64,000 nt of DNA from CAUUJV01 sp963545565 (GTDB lineage Bacteria; Actinomycetota; Actinomycetes; Actinomycetales; Bifidobacteriaceae). Under the pieces are notes generated by a model. It made no database searches. It worked only from the letters and a program-made list of their open reading frames with translations, and had not been told where the DNA came from. A program made the position numbers and the translations under genes. Shown here one piece after another: positions 54,870-63,010 of the stretch (the stretch's first letter is position 1; each line of letters starts with the position of its first letter). The stretch lies in assembly GCA_963545565.1 (NCBI GenBank), contig CAUUJV010000009.1, positions 1 through 64,000 of the forward strand. Reading direction: 5' to 3'.

Positions 54870-55775
54870 ATGCCACTCGTTATCGTGCTACTTGTTCTTT
54901 TTGTTCTTATAATTCTGAGTGGAATTTATATTGTTCCTCAGCAGCAGGCCTTTATTATTGAGCGGTTGGGCAAGTTCAAGTCTGTTGAATTTGCTGGCTT
55001 GCATTTGAAAATTCCTTTTATTGATCGAGTTGCTCACAAGACCAGCTTGCGTGTAAATCAGCTGATGGTTCAGGTAGAAACGAAGACTCTTGATAACGTT
55101 TTCGTAAACGTGGTGGTTTCTACTCAGTTCCGCGTGGATCAGTCAAATGTTGCAACTGCCTACTATGAGCTGAGTGATCCTGCCGGCCAGCTGCGCTCTT
55201 ATATTGAAGATGCTTTGCGTTCCGCTATTCCTATGCTGACCTTGGACGATGCTTTTGCCCGTAAAGATGATGTGGCTTCCGACGTTCAGGCAACCGTGGG
55301 CAAGGAAATGTCTCGTTTTGGCTTCACCGTCATCAAGTCTTTGATCACCTCGATTGACCCTTCTAATCAAGTGAAAGCCGCGATGGACTCCATTAACGCA
55401 GCCCAGCGCGAGAAGGAAGCAACTCGCGAACGCGCTGAAGCAAATCGCATCGAGATTGAAACTCAAGCAGCTGCAGAGGCTGAGAAAACTCGCTTGCAGG
55501 GTGAAGGCCAAGCTAACTATCGTCGCGAGATTGCAAACGGTATTGTGGATCAGATTAAGAGTCTGCAGGCCGTGGGTATGAACATCAACGACGTAAACAA
55601 TGTAGTGCTATTCAATCAATACCTTGATGTGATGCGCACTCTGGCAGAATCTCGCAACGCTAAGACGGTTGTACTACCATCCTCTACTCCTGGCGGATTC
55701 ACTGACATGTATGATCAAATCACGAAGGCAATGCTCACTTCTAACGAAGTTCAGGAAGATGGAACAGTTGCTTAA
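54870..55775 (+). CDS. SPFH/stomatin-like membrane protein
   Basis: A 301-residue protein with one N-terminal hydrophobic helix (about 2-20), an SPFH/band 7 domain (about 22-190: VPQQQAFIIERLGKF, HLKIPFIDRVAHKT, LRSYIEDALRSAIPMLTLDDAFARKDDV) and a coiled-coil Ala/Glu/Arg-rich segment (about 180-220). Such proteins assemble large oligomers at the membrane and organise microdomains or quality-control proteases. GAAGGAGAG precedes ATG 54870. No partner NfeD-type gene is next to it. Confidence 0.9.
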   Translation: MPLVIVLLVLFVLIILSGIYIVPQQQAFIIERLGKFKSVEFAGLHLKIPFIDRVAHKTSLRVNQLMVQVETKTLDNVFVNVVVSTQFRVDQSNVATAYYELSDPAGQLRSYIEDALRSAIPMLTLDDAFARKDDVASDVQATVGKEMSRFGFTVIKSLITSIDPSNQVKAAMDSINAAQREKEATRERAEANRIEIETQAAAEAEKTRLQGEGQANYRREIANGIVDQIKSLQAVGMNINDVNNVVLFNQYLDVMRTLAESRNAKTVVLPSSTPGGFTDMYDQITKAMLTSNEVQEDGTVA

Positions 55776-55792
55776 GGCAAATTAAGCAATTA

Positions 55793-55844
55793 TTTGATTA
55801 CTCGATTGCTTGATTATCTGATTATTTGATTATTTGATTATTTG
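55793..55844. repeat. Imperfect 8-base tandem repeat (TTGATTAT)
   Basis: About six tandem 8-base units related to TTGATTAT follow the stomatin-like gene; the last three are nearly identical. It fills the short convergent gap before the YgjP-type gene. Confidence 0.7.
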
Positions 55845-55852
55845 ACGGGCGC

Positions 55853-56518
55853 TTAAATCCAATATGAATTGAGTGCCCGTCTTCTTTGCTTCCAGTCAGG
55901 TAAATATACGCTCATTCGTCGCTTGAAACCTTCGCCATGACCTCTCTCATACAGATGCGTTAATTCATGCACATACACGTATTCCAAAAGTTCCTCAGGC
56001 ATGAAGGCCAAGGCCAGATTGAGGCGAATCCTACCCGTTACGGGGGTGCACGACCCCCAGCGGCTTGTCATTATGCGCAAAGTGATATGCGTTGGCTGTT
56101 TCTCAATGCGCATGCTCCACTTCTCTTGCAAGCGTGGTAAACACTCTTCAAGAATCTTCTTCGCTTCTTGCACGCGCTCATCTGTCCAATTTCGTAGAAT
56201 GCCCTCTTGATTATTAGACGAATATGTAGAGTTCTGCTTCGCTTGTGCCTTGATAATCCATTCTGAATGCGAGTGAATAAACTCTTGGATTGTTCTTACT
56301 GGGACTCTTCGTGGAGCGCTTATTTCAATATGAGAGCCAGAATGAACGCCCGACGGCTTAACTCGCATGTACATATTCTTGATATTTTTGCGAGTTACAA
56401 CCACTTTGGCTCTGTGCTCAGTATCAAGCCGCATTTCCCAAACACCAGCATTACCTTTATTTTCAACAGGTTCACACTCTACACGCGCAATGGTTGAATG
56501 ATGAGTTTGAGTAGGCAT
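55853..56518 (-). CDS. YgjP/DUF45-type metallopeptidase-like protein
   Basis: A 221-residue protein of the DUF45 (SprT-like/YgjP) family. The zinc motif HELTH is in YVHELTHLYERGHGEGF (about residue 180), and the upstream ITLRIMTSRWGSCTPVTGRIRLNLAL segment is the family hallmark. Some relatives have been described as metal-dependent hydrolases; the substrate here is unknown. It stands alone, facing the stomatin-like gene. Confidence 0.87.
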   Translation of the reverse strand: MPTQTHHSTIARVECEPVENKGNAGVWEMRLDTEHRAKVVVTRKNIKNMYMRVKPSGVHSGSHIEISAPRRVPVRTIQEFIHSHSEWIIKAQAKQNSTYSSNNQEGILRNWTDERVQEAKKILEECLPRLQEKWSMRIEKQPTHITLRIMTSRWGSCTPVTGRIRLNLALAFMPEELLEYVYVHELTHLYERGHGEGFKRRMSVYLPDWKQRRRALNSYWI

Positions 56519-56611
56519 CCCTCTATTGTGCCACTCACTCCCGCATTTTCGCGATTACTGAGTTCCAGTTTGCTATCTCTTCCAAAGACAAGACACACCG
56601 AAGGAGCAAAG

Positions 56612-56640
56612 TTGACGAAATCTAATTTAAGTCATAAGAT
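56612..56640 (+). promoter_or_regulatory. Promoter of the tRNA-Ile/tRNA-Ala pair
   Basis: TTGACG (56612-56617) and TAAGAT (56635-56640) are separated by 17 bases, close to the vegetative consensus, about 35 bases before the tRNA. Confidence 0.65.
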
Positions 56641-56674
56641 AATCACTTGTGTGATTCAAGAGGATCGCAACGTC

Positions 56675-56748
56675 GGGCCCATAGCTCAGTTGGTTAGAGC
56701 GCATCCCTGATAAGGATGAGGTCGGAGGTTCAAATCCTCCTGGGCCCA
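56675..56748 (+). tRNA. tRNA-Ile (anticodon GAT)
   Basis: A 74-base cloverleaf: acceptor GGGCCCA with TGGGCCC, D loop CAGTTGGTTAGAG, anticodon loop CTGATAA and T loop GTTCAAATC. CCA is not encoded. Confidence 0.95.
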
Positions 56749-56766
56749 CGGCCGCAAGGTCAGCTT

Positions 56767-56839
56767 GGGGGTATGGCGCAGCTGGTAGCGCATCTGCTTT
56801 GCAAGCAGAGGGTCAGGGGTTCGAGTCCCCTTACCTCCA
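56767..56839 (+). tRNA. tRNA-Ala (anticodon TGC)
   Basis: A 73-base cloverleaf with acceptor GGGGGTA/TACCTCC that includes the G3-U70 alanine identity pair, anticodon stem TCTGC/GCAGA with loop TTTGCAA, and T loop GTTCGAGTC. It is 18 bases after tRNA-Ile. Confidence 0.95.
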
Positions 56840-56844
56840 CAACT

Positions 56845-56877
56845 AAGGCTTTCAGAGAAAATCTGAAAGCCTTTTTT
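56845..56877 (+). terminator. Intrinsic terminator after the tRNA pair
   Basis: AAGGCTTTCAG (56845-56855) pairs with CTGAAAGCCTT (56863-56873) over a 7-base loop, followed by a T run. Confidence 0.9.
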
Positions 56878-57027
56878 CATGCCAAAAGCCTTGAAAATAC
56901 TGGGCTAGCGGGCGTTCTCCTGTTCTTCTGGTTTTCCCGTATAAGACCGAATTTAGATGCTTATAACCTCAAGTTAGGTAACAATTTAGGTAACACTTTT
57001 TCTCTCTTAATGCGCCACACAGTCTTA

Positions 57028-57143
57028 TTGATTTCGACGCCAGAATTGCATACAGTGTAAGAACGATTGCACATGACTGCATACCTAAAGGTTTAGTCTG
57101 CGCTGGTTCTACTCGACCGAGAGCATTGCTCTCGGTCTTGTTC
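57028..57143 (+). ncRNA. Candidate small RNA: promoter plus strong terminator, no gene
   Basis: TTGATT (57028-57033) and TACAGT (57051-57056) with a 17-base spacer resemble a promoter. About 60 bases on, GACCGAGAGC (57115-57124) pairs perfectly with GCTCTCGGTC (57128-57137), a 10-base stem with a 3-base loop, then TTGTTCTAT. A transcript of about 75-80 bases would start near 57063. I see no reading frame with a ribosome site in it. Confidence 0.35.
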
Positions 57144-57234
57144 TATATCTGATACGTATTATCAGAGCTGTCTCATCTTCCTAAACTTCATCGAGTTTAG
57201 GAAAAACACCCTTTTCGTCTTTCTGAGAGCTGAT

Positions 57235-57264
57235 TTGACATTTATCGGCATCTGCGGGTATTGT
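57235..57264 (+). promoter_or_regulatory. Promoter of the cysteine leader-cysK-cysE operon
   Basis: A perfect TTGACA -35 (57235-57240), an 18-base spacer and TATTGT -10 (57259-57264) lie about 36 bases before the leader peptide start. Upstream 57149-57201 holds two further perfect inverted repeats of unknown role (CTGATA/TATCAG and CCTAAACT/AGTTTAGG). Confidence 0.7.
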
Positions 57265-57299
57265 CACAACTGTTGCAAGCCAAGTTGAAAGGAGCCATC

Positions 57300-57371
57300 A
57301 TGACAAATCGTACATGTGCATGTTGTCTGGCTTCATTCCTTTCGGCTTGTCTGAAAAGTGACTGTTGTTAA
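57300..57371 (+). CDS. Cysteine-rich leader peptide (23 residues) upstream of cysK
   Basis: A 23-codon frame with a strong AAAGGAG ribosome site six bases before ATG 57300. Six of 23 codons are TGT cysteine (positions 6, 8, 9, 17, 22 and 23), and the last two directly precede the TAA stop. It is too short for an enzyme and lies between a good promoter and an intrinsic terminator in front of the cysteine synthesis genes, the classical layout of an attenuation leader. Slow translation of the Cys codons when Cys-tRNA is scarce would alter the downstream fold. All codons use TGT rather than TGC. This reading is strongly supported by layout but is untested. Confidence 0.8.
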   Translation: MTNRTCACCLASFLSACLKSDCC

Positions 57372-57377
57372 GACAAC
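57364..57377 (+). promoter_or_regulatory. Leader hairpin overlapping the tandem Cys codons
   Basis: GTTGT (57364-57368) pairs with ACAAC (57373-57377) across TAAG. The left arm contains the last two Cys codons and the loop contains the stop codon, so a stalled ribosome would keep it open. Confidence 0.55.
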
Positions 57378-57428
57378 GTATAACGCATAAGCGTAGCGTG
57401 TAAAACGACGCACATATCGAAGCTGAGG

Positions 57429-57451
57429 GGACGCAGACGGCGTCCTTTTTT
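57429..57451 (+). terminator. Attenuator terminator before cysK
   Basis: GGACGC (57429-57434) pairs with GCGTCC (57440-57445) over AGACG, followed by six T. An upstream GACGC (57407-57411) could instead pair with GCGTC of the right arm and prevent the terminator, giving a possible antiterminator. Confidence 0.75.
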
Positions 57452-57670
57452 ATGGATTCTGCATGTAAAGCGTCATTTCACACGAAGATATCGATAAAAA
57501 TTGCTCACCAAAAGTCCACAGGCTTTCTGCACTTACCACACACAATAATCAATAAAAAATCAATCAAAATGAGAATCATTGGCCAAAAATGGGCTGACAC
57601 TCAAAACAGCCAATTTTCTTACCAACTCTCACCAACCAAATATTCAGTTGGACATTCCTAAGGAAAAATT
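57452..57670 (+). other. Untranslated leader between attenuator and cysK
   Basis: About 219 bases with no convincing gene; a 69-codon frame starting inside the T run has no ribosome site. CCAAC (57632-57636) and GTTGG (57647-57651) form a small hairpin shortly before the cysK ribosome site. Confidence 0.5.
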
Positions 57671-58582
57671 ATGAAGTACAGCCAGCATATCGAATCATTA
57701 ATCGGCACCACACCTCTTGTAGACCTCTCCTCACTCGTTGATGGTAAGGCCACAATTCTCGGCAAATATGAAGCTACGAATCCTGGTGGATCTGTTAAAG
57801 ACCGTATTGCACGAGCAATAGTCGACGCCGCTGAAAAAGATGGAAGCCTTAAAGCCGGCGGCACTATTATTGAGCCAACATCAGGCAATACTGGCGTAGG
57901 TCTCGCCATGATTGCTGCCGCACGTGGTTATTCCATGATTCTCGTTATGCCTGAAACCATGTCTGTTGAACGCCGAAAACTTGCCGTAAGTTACGGTGCA
58001 CGCATTGTGCTCACTCCTGGTAAAGATGGCATGAAGGGTGCGATTGCAAAGGCTGATGAGTTGCATGAGCAAACACCAGATTCAATCGTTGCCGGGCAGT
58101 TTGTTAATCCAGCTAACCCTCGTGCTCACTATGAGACGACCGGCCCTGAAATTTGGAAAGACACAGAAGGCCATGTTGATGTGCTCGTTGCAGGCGTAGG
58201 CACCGGTGGCACAGTATCTGGCACGGGTAAGTATCTTAAGGGGAAGAAGTCCAGCACATATGTGGTTGCAGTAGAGCCGGAAGAAAGCCAGGTTCTTGCA
58301 GGTAAGCCGTCGGGCGCACACAGTATTCAGGGAATTGGTGCAGGCTTTGTTCCTAAAACCTATGACGCTAGCGTGGTTGACGAAGTTGTGCCAGTCACCT
58401 CACAAGATGCAATTGATACTAAGAAAACACTTTCAAGTAGTAACGGTCTGCTTGTTGGGATTAGCTCTGGGGCAGCTGTTGCAGCAGCTGTAAATTTGGG
58501 GAATCGTTCTGAATTTGCAGGAAAAACTATCGTAGCAATCTTGCCAGATACAGGCGAGCGCTACCTGTCTATGGATTTGTAA
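57671..58582 (+). CDS. cysK: Cysteine synthase (O-acetylserine sulfhydrylase)
   Basis: PLP enzyme that makes cysteine from O-acetylserine and sulfide. The 303-residue protein has the PLP lysine in NPGGSVKDRIA (about residue 42), the TSGNTG substrate loop (about 69-74), and the phosphate loop GVGTGGTVSGTG, then SSGAAVAAA. The length and motifs are those of CysK rather than cystathionine beta-synthase. TAAGGA precedes ATG 57671. It is followed 8 bases later by cysE, so the two enzymes of the pathway form one operon under the leader described above. Confidence 0.95.
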   Translation: MKYSQHIESLIGTTPLVDLSSLVDGKATILGKYEATNPGGSVKDRIARAIVDAAEKDGSLKAGGTIIEPTSGNTGVGLAMIAAARGYSMILVMPETMSVERRKLAVSYGARIVLTPGKDGMKGAIAKADELHEQTPDSIVAGQFVNPANPRAHYETTGPEIWKDTEGHVDVLVAGVGTGGTVSGTGKYLKGKKSSTYVVAVEPEESQVLAGKPSGAHSIQGIGAGFVPKTYDASVVDEVVPVTSQDAIDTKKTLSSSNGLLVGISSGAAVAAAVNLGNRSEFAGKTIVAILPDTGERYLSMDL

Positions 58583-58590
58583 AGAAGACT

Positions 58591-59229
58591 ATGAACCGTA
58601 AAAAAACACGCCAATCAGTCTGGAGAGCACTGGCGCAGCGATATCGCGAAGATGTGACCGTGGCTCTCCAGCGCGACCCAAGTTTGACGAATGCCCGTGA
58701 AGCTGTGCTTTTTTCCACAGGGCTGCACGCTATCTGGGCATTTCGCCGTCAACATTGGCTGTGGGAGCGCGGTTTCCATACCGTGGCATTGTTTTTATCA
58801 CACCGGTCTCGCCGCCGTTGGGGAATAGATATTCACCCAGCGGCTACTATCGGGCGCCGCTTCTTTATCGATCATGGTGAGGGAATTGTTATAGGCGAAA
58901 CAGCCGTTATTGGCGATGATTGCCTTCTGTATCAAGGAGTAACTCTGGGTATGACGGGTCACCACGGCGGTAAGCGCCACCCCACGCTAGGCAATAACGT
59001 TTTTGTGGGAGCCGGAGCCATTATCTTAGGCGATATTCATCTTGGAGATGACTCTAAAGTAGGTGCTGGAGCGGTTTTGCTGCACGATGTGCCTAATGGA
59101 GCAACAGTCACTGGAATTCCTGCACACGTAGTGAAAATCGACTCTCGCTCTTTGAGTGATTTCCTTGTGTTGCCGCACGATCATTCCACAATAGACGATG
59201 AAAATATTCGCTGGTCATGCGCATTGTAA
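58591..59229 (+). CDS. cysE: Serine O-acetyltransferase
   Basis: Acetylates serine with acetyl-CoA to supply O-acetylserine to CysK. The 212-residue protein has an N-terminal helical region and a left-handed beta-helix with hexapeptide repeats (GIDIHPAATIG, IDHGEGIVIGETAVIGDD, GVTLGMTGHHGGKRHPTLG, VGAGAIILGDIHLGDDSKVGAGAV-type repeats). The active-site histidine pair is in IHPAAT and IDHGEG. AAGAAG lies before ATG 58591. A C-terminal tail ends Ala-Leu rather than the Ile that usually inserts into CysK, so complex formation is uncertain. Confidence 0.94.
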   Translation: MNRKKTRQSVWRALAQRYREDVTVALQRDPSLTNAREAVLFSTGLHAIWAFRRQHWLWERGFHTVALFLSHRSRRRWGIDIHPAATIGRRFFIDHGEGIVIGETAVIGDDCLLYQGVTLGMTGHHGGKRHPTLGNNVFVGAGAIILGDIHLGDDSKVGAGAVLLHDVPNGATVTGIPAHVVKIDSRSLSDFLVLPHDHSTIDDENIRWSCAL

Positions 59230-59297
59230 TGTTGTATCACTGTAATACGTACAGTAATACGGTAACGCGCAGTGGAATTCTACTGTGAGGTTTGTGA

Positions 59298-60397
59298 TTA
59301 TTCGTAGTTCGCTGGCTCTAATTTGCCATGATTTTCAATGCGCCCCGGACGGCGATAATCTGGTTCAATCCAAATCTGCAAAGTGTATTGAGGGAACTGT
59401 GTATAAAGCTCTTTCTCAATGTCGTTAATCATATCTTCTACAAAGTATTCGTTGCCAGACTGCTGAGCGGCTGCCTTGTCAATTTCAACTTTGAATGATG
59501 GGTGAATAAAATCTTCAGATTTTTGAGTAATTTCGTATGAGATAACGGATTTGACACCCTTGGCAGATGCCACAATCTCAATCATTCGGTCGATAATGTG
59601 GCGATGCGGAGCCTCTTCATTAAGCATAGAGGCAATCTTCAACGCTAAGCCTAAACCACCAATTGCAATAAAAGTACCATCTGCCGCACCGCCGATAGCA
59701 TCAAACAACTCATTGCCTGTAATGCGAGCAATAATCAAGCCAATCCCAGCAATCACCAGGCCGCACAAGGCCAAAGTGTCTTCTGTCATCACCGTTGCCA
59801 GTTCAGCAGCCTTAGTCTTTTGCCAGAATTTGAAAATATTAAGATGCTCAATCCCCTCAAGCTTTGCCTGAGATTTGGCTTCAACAAGTGATGTATGCAG
59901 AGAAATTCCCTCAACAATAAAAGCAAAAATAACTGCGGCGATGCCAAGGTTAAAAGCAAGGCCGTCGATTTGCTCATACCCACCCTCTTCAATGATGGAA
60001 ACAATCTTAGTGACAGAATTCATCAAAGAATACAAACCGCCAACAAAGAAAAGAAGCAGAGCAACAATCAAGCTGGAAACATTACGAAAGTTTGCCCAGC
60101 CTTGGGGATGGCGCTCATCAGGATCATGCTTTTGCGAAAACGTTTACCGAAGATGAGCATAAGCTCATTGCCGCAATCTGCAAACGAATGCACAGACTCT
60201 GCAAGCATGGACGAAGATTTACCAATAAGAGCCGCAATAAGCTTAAAAAGGAACACTAAGAAGTTCGCAATCAGAGCCGCAATAACAGAGGAGCCTCCAT
60301 GCTCATTCTTCTGCGTAGCTTTACGAATATTGCGGGCTTTGAGGTCAGCTTCGTCAATCGGCTCCATAGTTCGTGGCCTTGTAGTGTTGCTCGTCAT
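59298..60397 (-). pseudogene. Cation diffusion facilitator (CDF) family transporter, frameshifted
   Basis: The first frame (60397 to about 60130) has the helix-1/2 motif LAESVHSFADCGNEL with the metal-binding histidine and aspartate. The other frame then continues KHDPDERHPQGWANF and on through the remaining helices and cytoplasmic domain to 59298. The shift fits loss of one A from an A5 run (now T4 on the plus strand, 60130-60133). Restoring it gives about 366 residues. CDF proteins export zinc, manganese or similar ions by proton exchange. It overlaps the asparaginase gene by an ATGA junction. Confidence 0.85.
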
Positions 60398-61395
60398 AGT
60401 GTTGTACTTAATTCTCCAGCAATTGGTCGAGGAATCCACGCAGCTAAGTCAGCACCAGTCAATCCCTGCGAGAGCAAGAACATAATCTTCGCATACACTG
60501 CTTCCAAAGTCATATCTGAAGAGCCAACTGCACCGGCACGTGAAATAGCATCCCCTGCTTCATAATGGCCAAGAAGTACCTCAGCCTGCTGGCATTGAGA
60601 AGAAACAACCACAGGAACGCCATCATTGATGACTTTTTGAATAACTTCTGTAAGCCCTGGCTCATCAGAAGGAACATTGCCCACGCCGTATGCGCGCAAC
60701 AGCACAGCTTCAGGGCGCGGAGTCAAAGCATTTTCAAGGCGTTCAGCAGTAATGCCAGGAGCCATATCAAGCACAAGAACATCATGGCGCTTATACGGAG
60801 CAGGATTCACCCAACCAGCGCCAATACGCTCAACCGGATACCAGCGCCACGGAGCTCCAGTGCGCGCCAACGGGCCAGTGGCAGGAGCCGTAAAGCCCTC
60901 GAATGCCCACGAAGAAGTCTTCGTCACACGGTTTCCGGCAAAAAGATGATGCCCGAAGAAAAGAGTCACGCCATCAGCCTTATGGCTAATTGTGGCGTTC
61001 AAAGCTCCAGTGACGTTAGCAGTAGCATCAGTTTCAACCATTCCAAGAGGAAGCTGTGACCCGGTCAAAACCACAGGCTTGCCAAACTCTGTGAGTGCAT
61101 AGCTCAAAGCAGCAGACGTATAGCTCATAGTATCTGTGCCATGCAGCACTACGAAAGCATCAGCGTCATCATGGTATGCCCACAAATCGTCAATAATTGC
61201 TTGCCAACTATCTGGAGTCGCATTAGAAGAGTCAATCAAGGGGTCTAAGTCGGTAATAGTCACATTGCCATTACCGAGTTGACTCCCTTCCAGCACACGA
61301 TCCAGCCAACCATGCAAATCAGCACCAGGAACAAGCCCCGACGGCGAATCTACCATGCCAATTGTGCCGCCGGTGTATGTAACGTGAATACGCAT
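60394..61395 (-). CDS. ansA: L-asparaginase
   Basis: Hydrolyses asparagine to aspartate and ammonia. The 333-residue protein has both active-site threonine signatures: TYTGGTIGMVDS (residues 6-17) and LHGTDTMSYTSAAL (about 84-97) with the conserved Asp and a catalytic Lys region (KADGVTLFFGHHLFAGNR). AAGGAG precedes ATG 61395. It follows the amino acid permease by about 107 bases and overlaps the CDF gene, so the three form a minus-strand operon. Confidence 0.93.
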   Translation of the reverse strand: MRIHVTYTGGTIGMVDSPSGLVPGADLHGWLDRVLEGSQLGNGNVTITDLDPLIDSSNATPDSWQAIIDDLWAYHDDADAFVVLHGTDTMSYTSAALSYALTEFGKPVVLTGSQLPLGMVETDATANVTGALNATISHKADGVTLFFGHHLFAGNRVTKTSSWAFEGFTAPATGPLARTGAPWRWYPVERIGAGWVNPAPYKRHDVLVLDMAPGITAERLENALTPRPEAVLLRAYGVGNVPSDEPGLTEVIQKVINDGVPVVVSSQCQQAEVLLGHYEAGDAISRAGAVGSSDMTLEAVYAKIMFLLSQGLTGADLAAWIPRPIAGELSTTL

Positions 61396-61501
61396 GCTAA
61401 CTCCTTTGTGCTTATTGATCTTCCTATGTTTATTCTATATTCTTTGTATTTTTACTGCTTACTTTCAGACGAGTGCAAAGGCTTCAGATTCTTTCACCCT
61501 T

Positions 61502-63010
61502 TTAGAGCTTGTCTGTTTCTGCAATGCCATCCGTAGTGGTTTCTGTTACAGTTTCAGTCTCCAAAACTTCATCAACATCAGTATCAAGCATTTCGTCCAT
61601 AAGATCGCCCTTAATGCGGCCACGAACAAAGAACCAGCCAGCAATCATCGCAAGAATAACGACCACGAAGAGGGCAAGAGTCCAACGCCCAGATTCAGAC
61701 GAAAGATTGGAAAGTACTACAATACCGAAGAACAAAAGCGCAAGATAATTAGTGTACGGAGCACCGGGCATGCGGAATTCAGGGCGCTGTTCTTTTCCTT
61801 CCTTTACTCGCTTCAAGAAAACAAGATGAGTGACAAGAATTGCACCCCATGTGCCAGCAATACCAATGCCTGCAAGATTCATAATGATGTCAAAAGCATC
61901 GCTAGGAAGCACTGCATTAAGCACAACACCAATCAAACCGAGAGCAGATGTGATAATAATGCCGCCGTAAGGAACCTTATTTTTATTCATTCGTTCCGCA
62001 AACTTAGGGCCTGAACCAGCAATTGCCATTGAGCGCAGAGTGCGGCTCGTTGCATAGAGACCTGCATTCAGCGAAGAAAGTGCAGCTGTGAGCACAACTA
62101 CTTGAATTATGGAGCCTGCATATGGAACACCGAGGCTAGAGAAGAAAGTAACAAATGGAGATTCGTTGGAGGAATATGCAGTGTAAGGAAGTACAAGAGC
62201 CATAAGCACAACGGAACCAACGTAGAATACGAAGATTCGAATAATCATGGAGTTGATTGCTTTAGGAAGAACCTTCACAGCGTCTTTAGCTTCACCTGCT
62301 GCAACACCAACCATCTCAGTTCCACCGAATGCATACACAACGCCGAGGGTTAAGGCAAAGATTGGAGTAATTCCCTTTGGAAGTAGACCGCCATAATTTA
62401 CGATATTTCCAAAGCCCGCAGTAGAACCGCCCACATGAGCTCCAAAAATAATTGCAAGGATTGTAATCACCATGAACAAAACAATGGTGCCGACCTTAAT
62501 AGCAGCAAACCAGAATTCTGCCTCACCAAACATCTTCACACTCATCAAGTTGAGCACAAACACGAGTGCGAGAGCAATAAGCGCAATCACCCACTGCGGA
62601 ATGCTTTGGAAAGCACTCCAATAATGCATGTACACAGCAACTGCGGTGATATCAGCCATAACTGTGGTAGACCAGTCAAGGAAGAACAGCCAGCCAGTAA
62701 TATAAGCACCTTTTTCACCAAGGAACTCGCGCGCATACGAAACGAATGCGCCAGATGACGGACGGCGCACAGCCAATTCGCCGAGGGCACGCACCATAAG
62801 GAACGCAAAGACGCCACAGATTGCATACGCAAACATGAGGCCAGCGCCGCCTTGAGCTAAACGCCCACCAGCACCCAAGAATAGACCCGTGCCGATGGAA
62901 CCGCCAATTGCAATCATCTGCAAGTGGCGTGCTTTAAGATCTTTCGAATATCCTTGGTCGCCTTTGTCTTGCTTCACTGGCGCGTTGGACTCTTGTTGGG
63001 AAGTCACCAT
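61502..63010 (-). CDS. Amino acid permease of the APC superfamily, probably asparagine-type
   Basis: A 502-residue secondary transporter with twelve hydrophobic helices. The N-terminal helix-1 motif IAIGGSIGTGLFLGAGG and GFGNIVNYGG, then FGGTEMVGVAAGEAKD, are typical of the AAT/GABA/AnsP group. The C-terminal 45 residues are acidic (Glu/Asp/Thr-rich). AAGGAG precedes ATG 63010. Location upstream of asparaginase suggests import of asparagine, but family members also carry other amino acids. Confidence 0.88.
   Translation of the reverse strand: MVTSQQESNAPVKQDKGDQGYSKDLKARHLQMIAIGGSIGTGLFLGAGGRLAQGGAGLMFAYAICGVFAFLMVRALGELAVRRPSSGAFVSYAREFLGEKGAYITGWLFFLDWSTTVMADITAVAVYMHYWSAFQSIPQWVIALIALALVFVLNLMSVKMFGEAEFWFAAIKVGTIVLFMVITILAIIFGAHVGGSTAGFGNIVNYGGLLPKGITPIFALTLGVVYAFGGTEMVGVAAGEAKDAVKVLPKAINSMIIRIFVFYVGSVVLMALVLPYTAYSSNESPFVTFFSSLGVPYAGSIIQVVVLTAALSSLNAGLYATSRTLRSMAIAGSGPKFAERMNKNKVPYGGIIITSALGLIGVVLNAVLPSDAFDIIMNLAGIGIAGTWGAILVTHLVFLKRVKEGKEQRPEFRMPGAPYTNYLALLFFGIVVLSNLSSESGRWTLALFVVVILAMIAGWFFVRGRIKGDLMDEMLDTDVDEVLETETVTETTTDGIAETDKL

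Noticed and set aside
56675..57143. Integration site of a mobile element next to the tRNA pair
   Set aside because: No integrase, direct repeat of the tRNA end or foreign genes were seen; the tRNAs are intact with their own terminator.
57452..57661. 69-codon frame before cysK
   Set aside because: It starts inside the terminator T run, lacks a ribosome site, and its composition looks like untranslated leader.
59298..60071. Second CDF frame as a separate short transporter
   Set aside because: Family sequence in this frame extends back to the A run near 60130; it is part of one gene.
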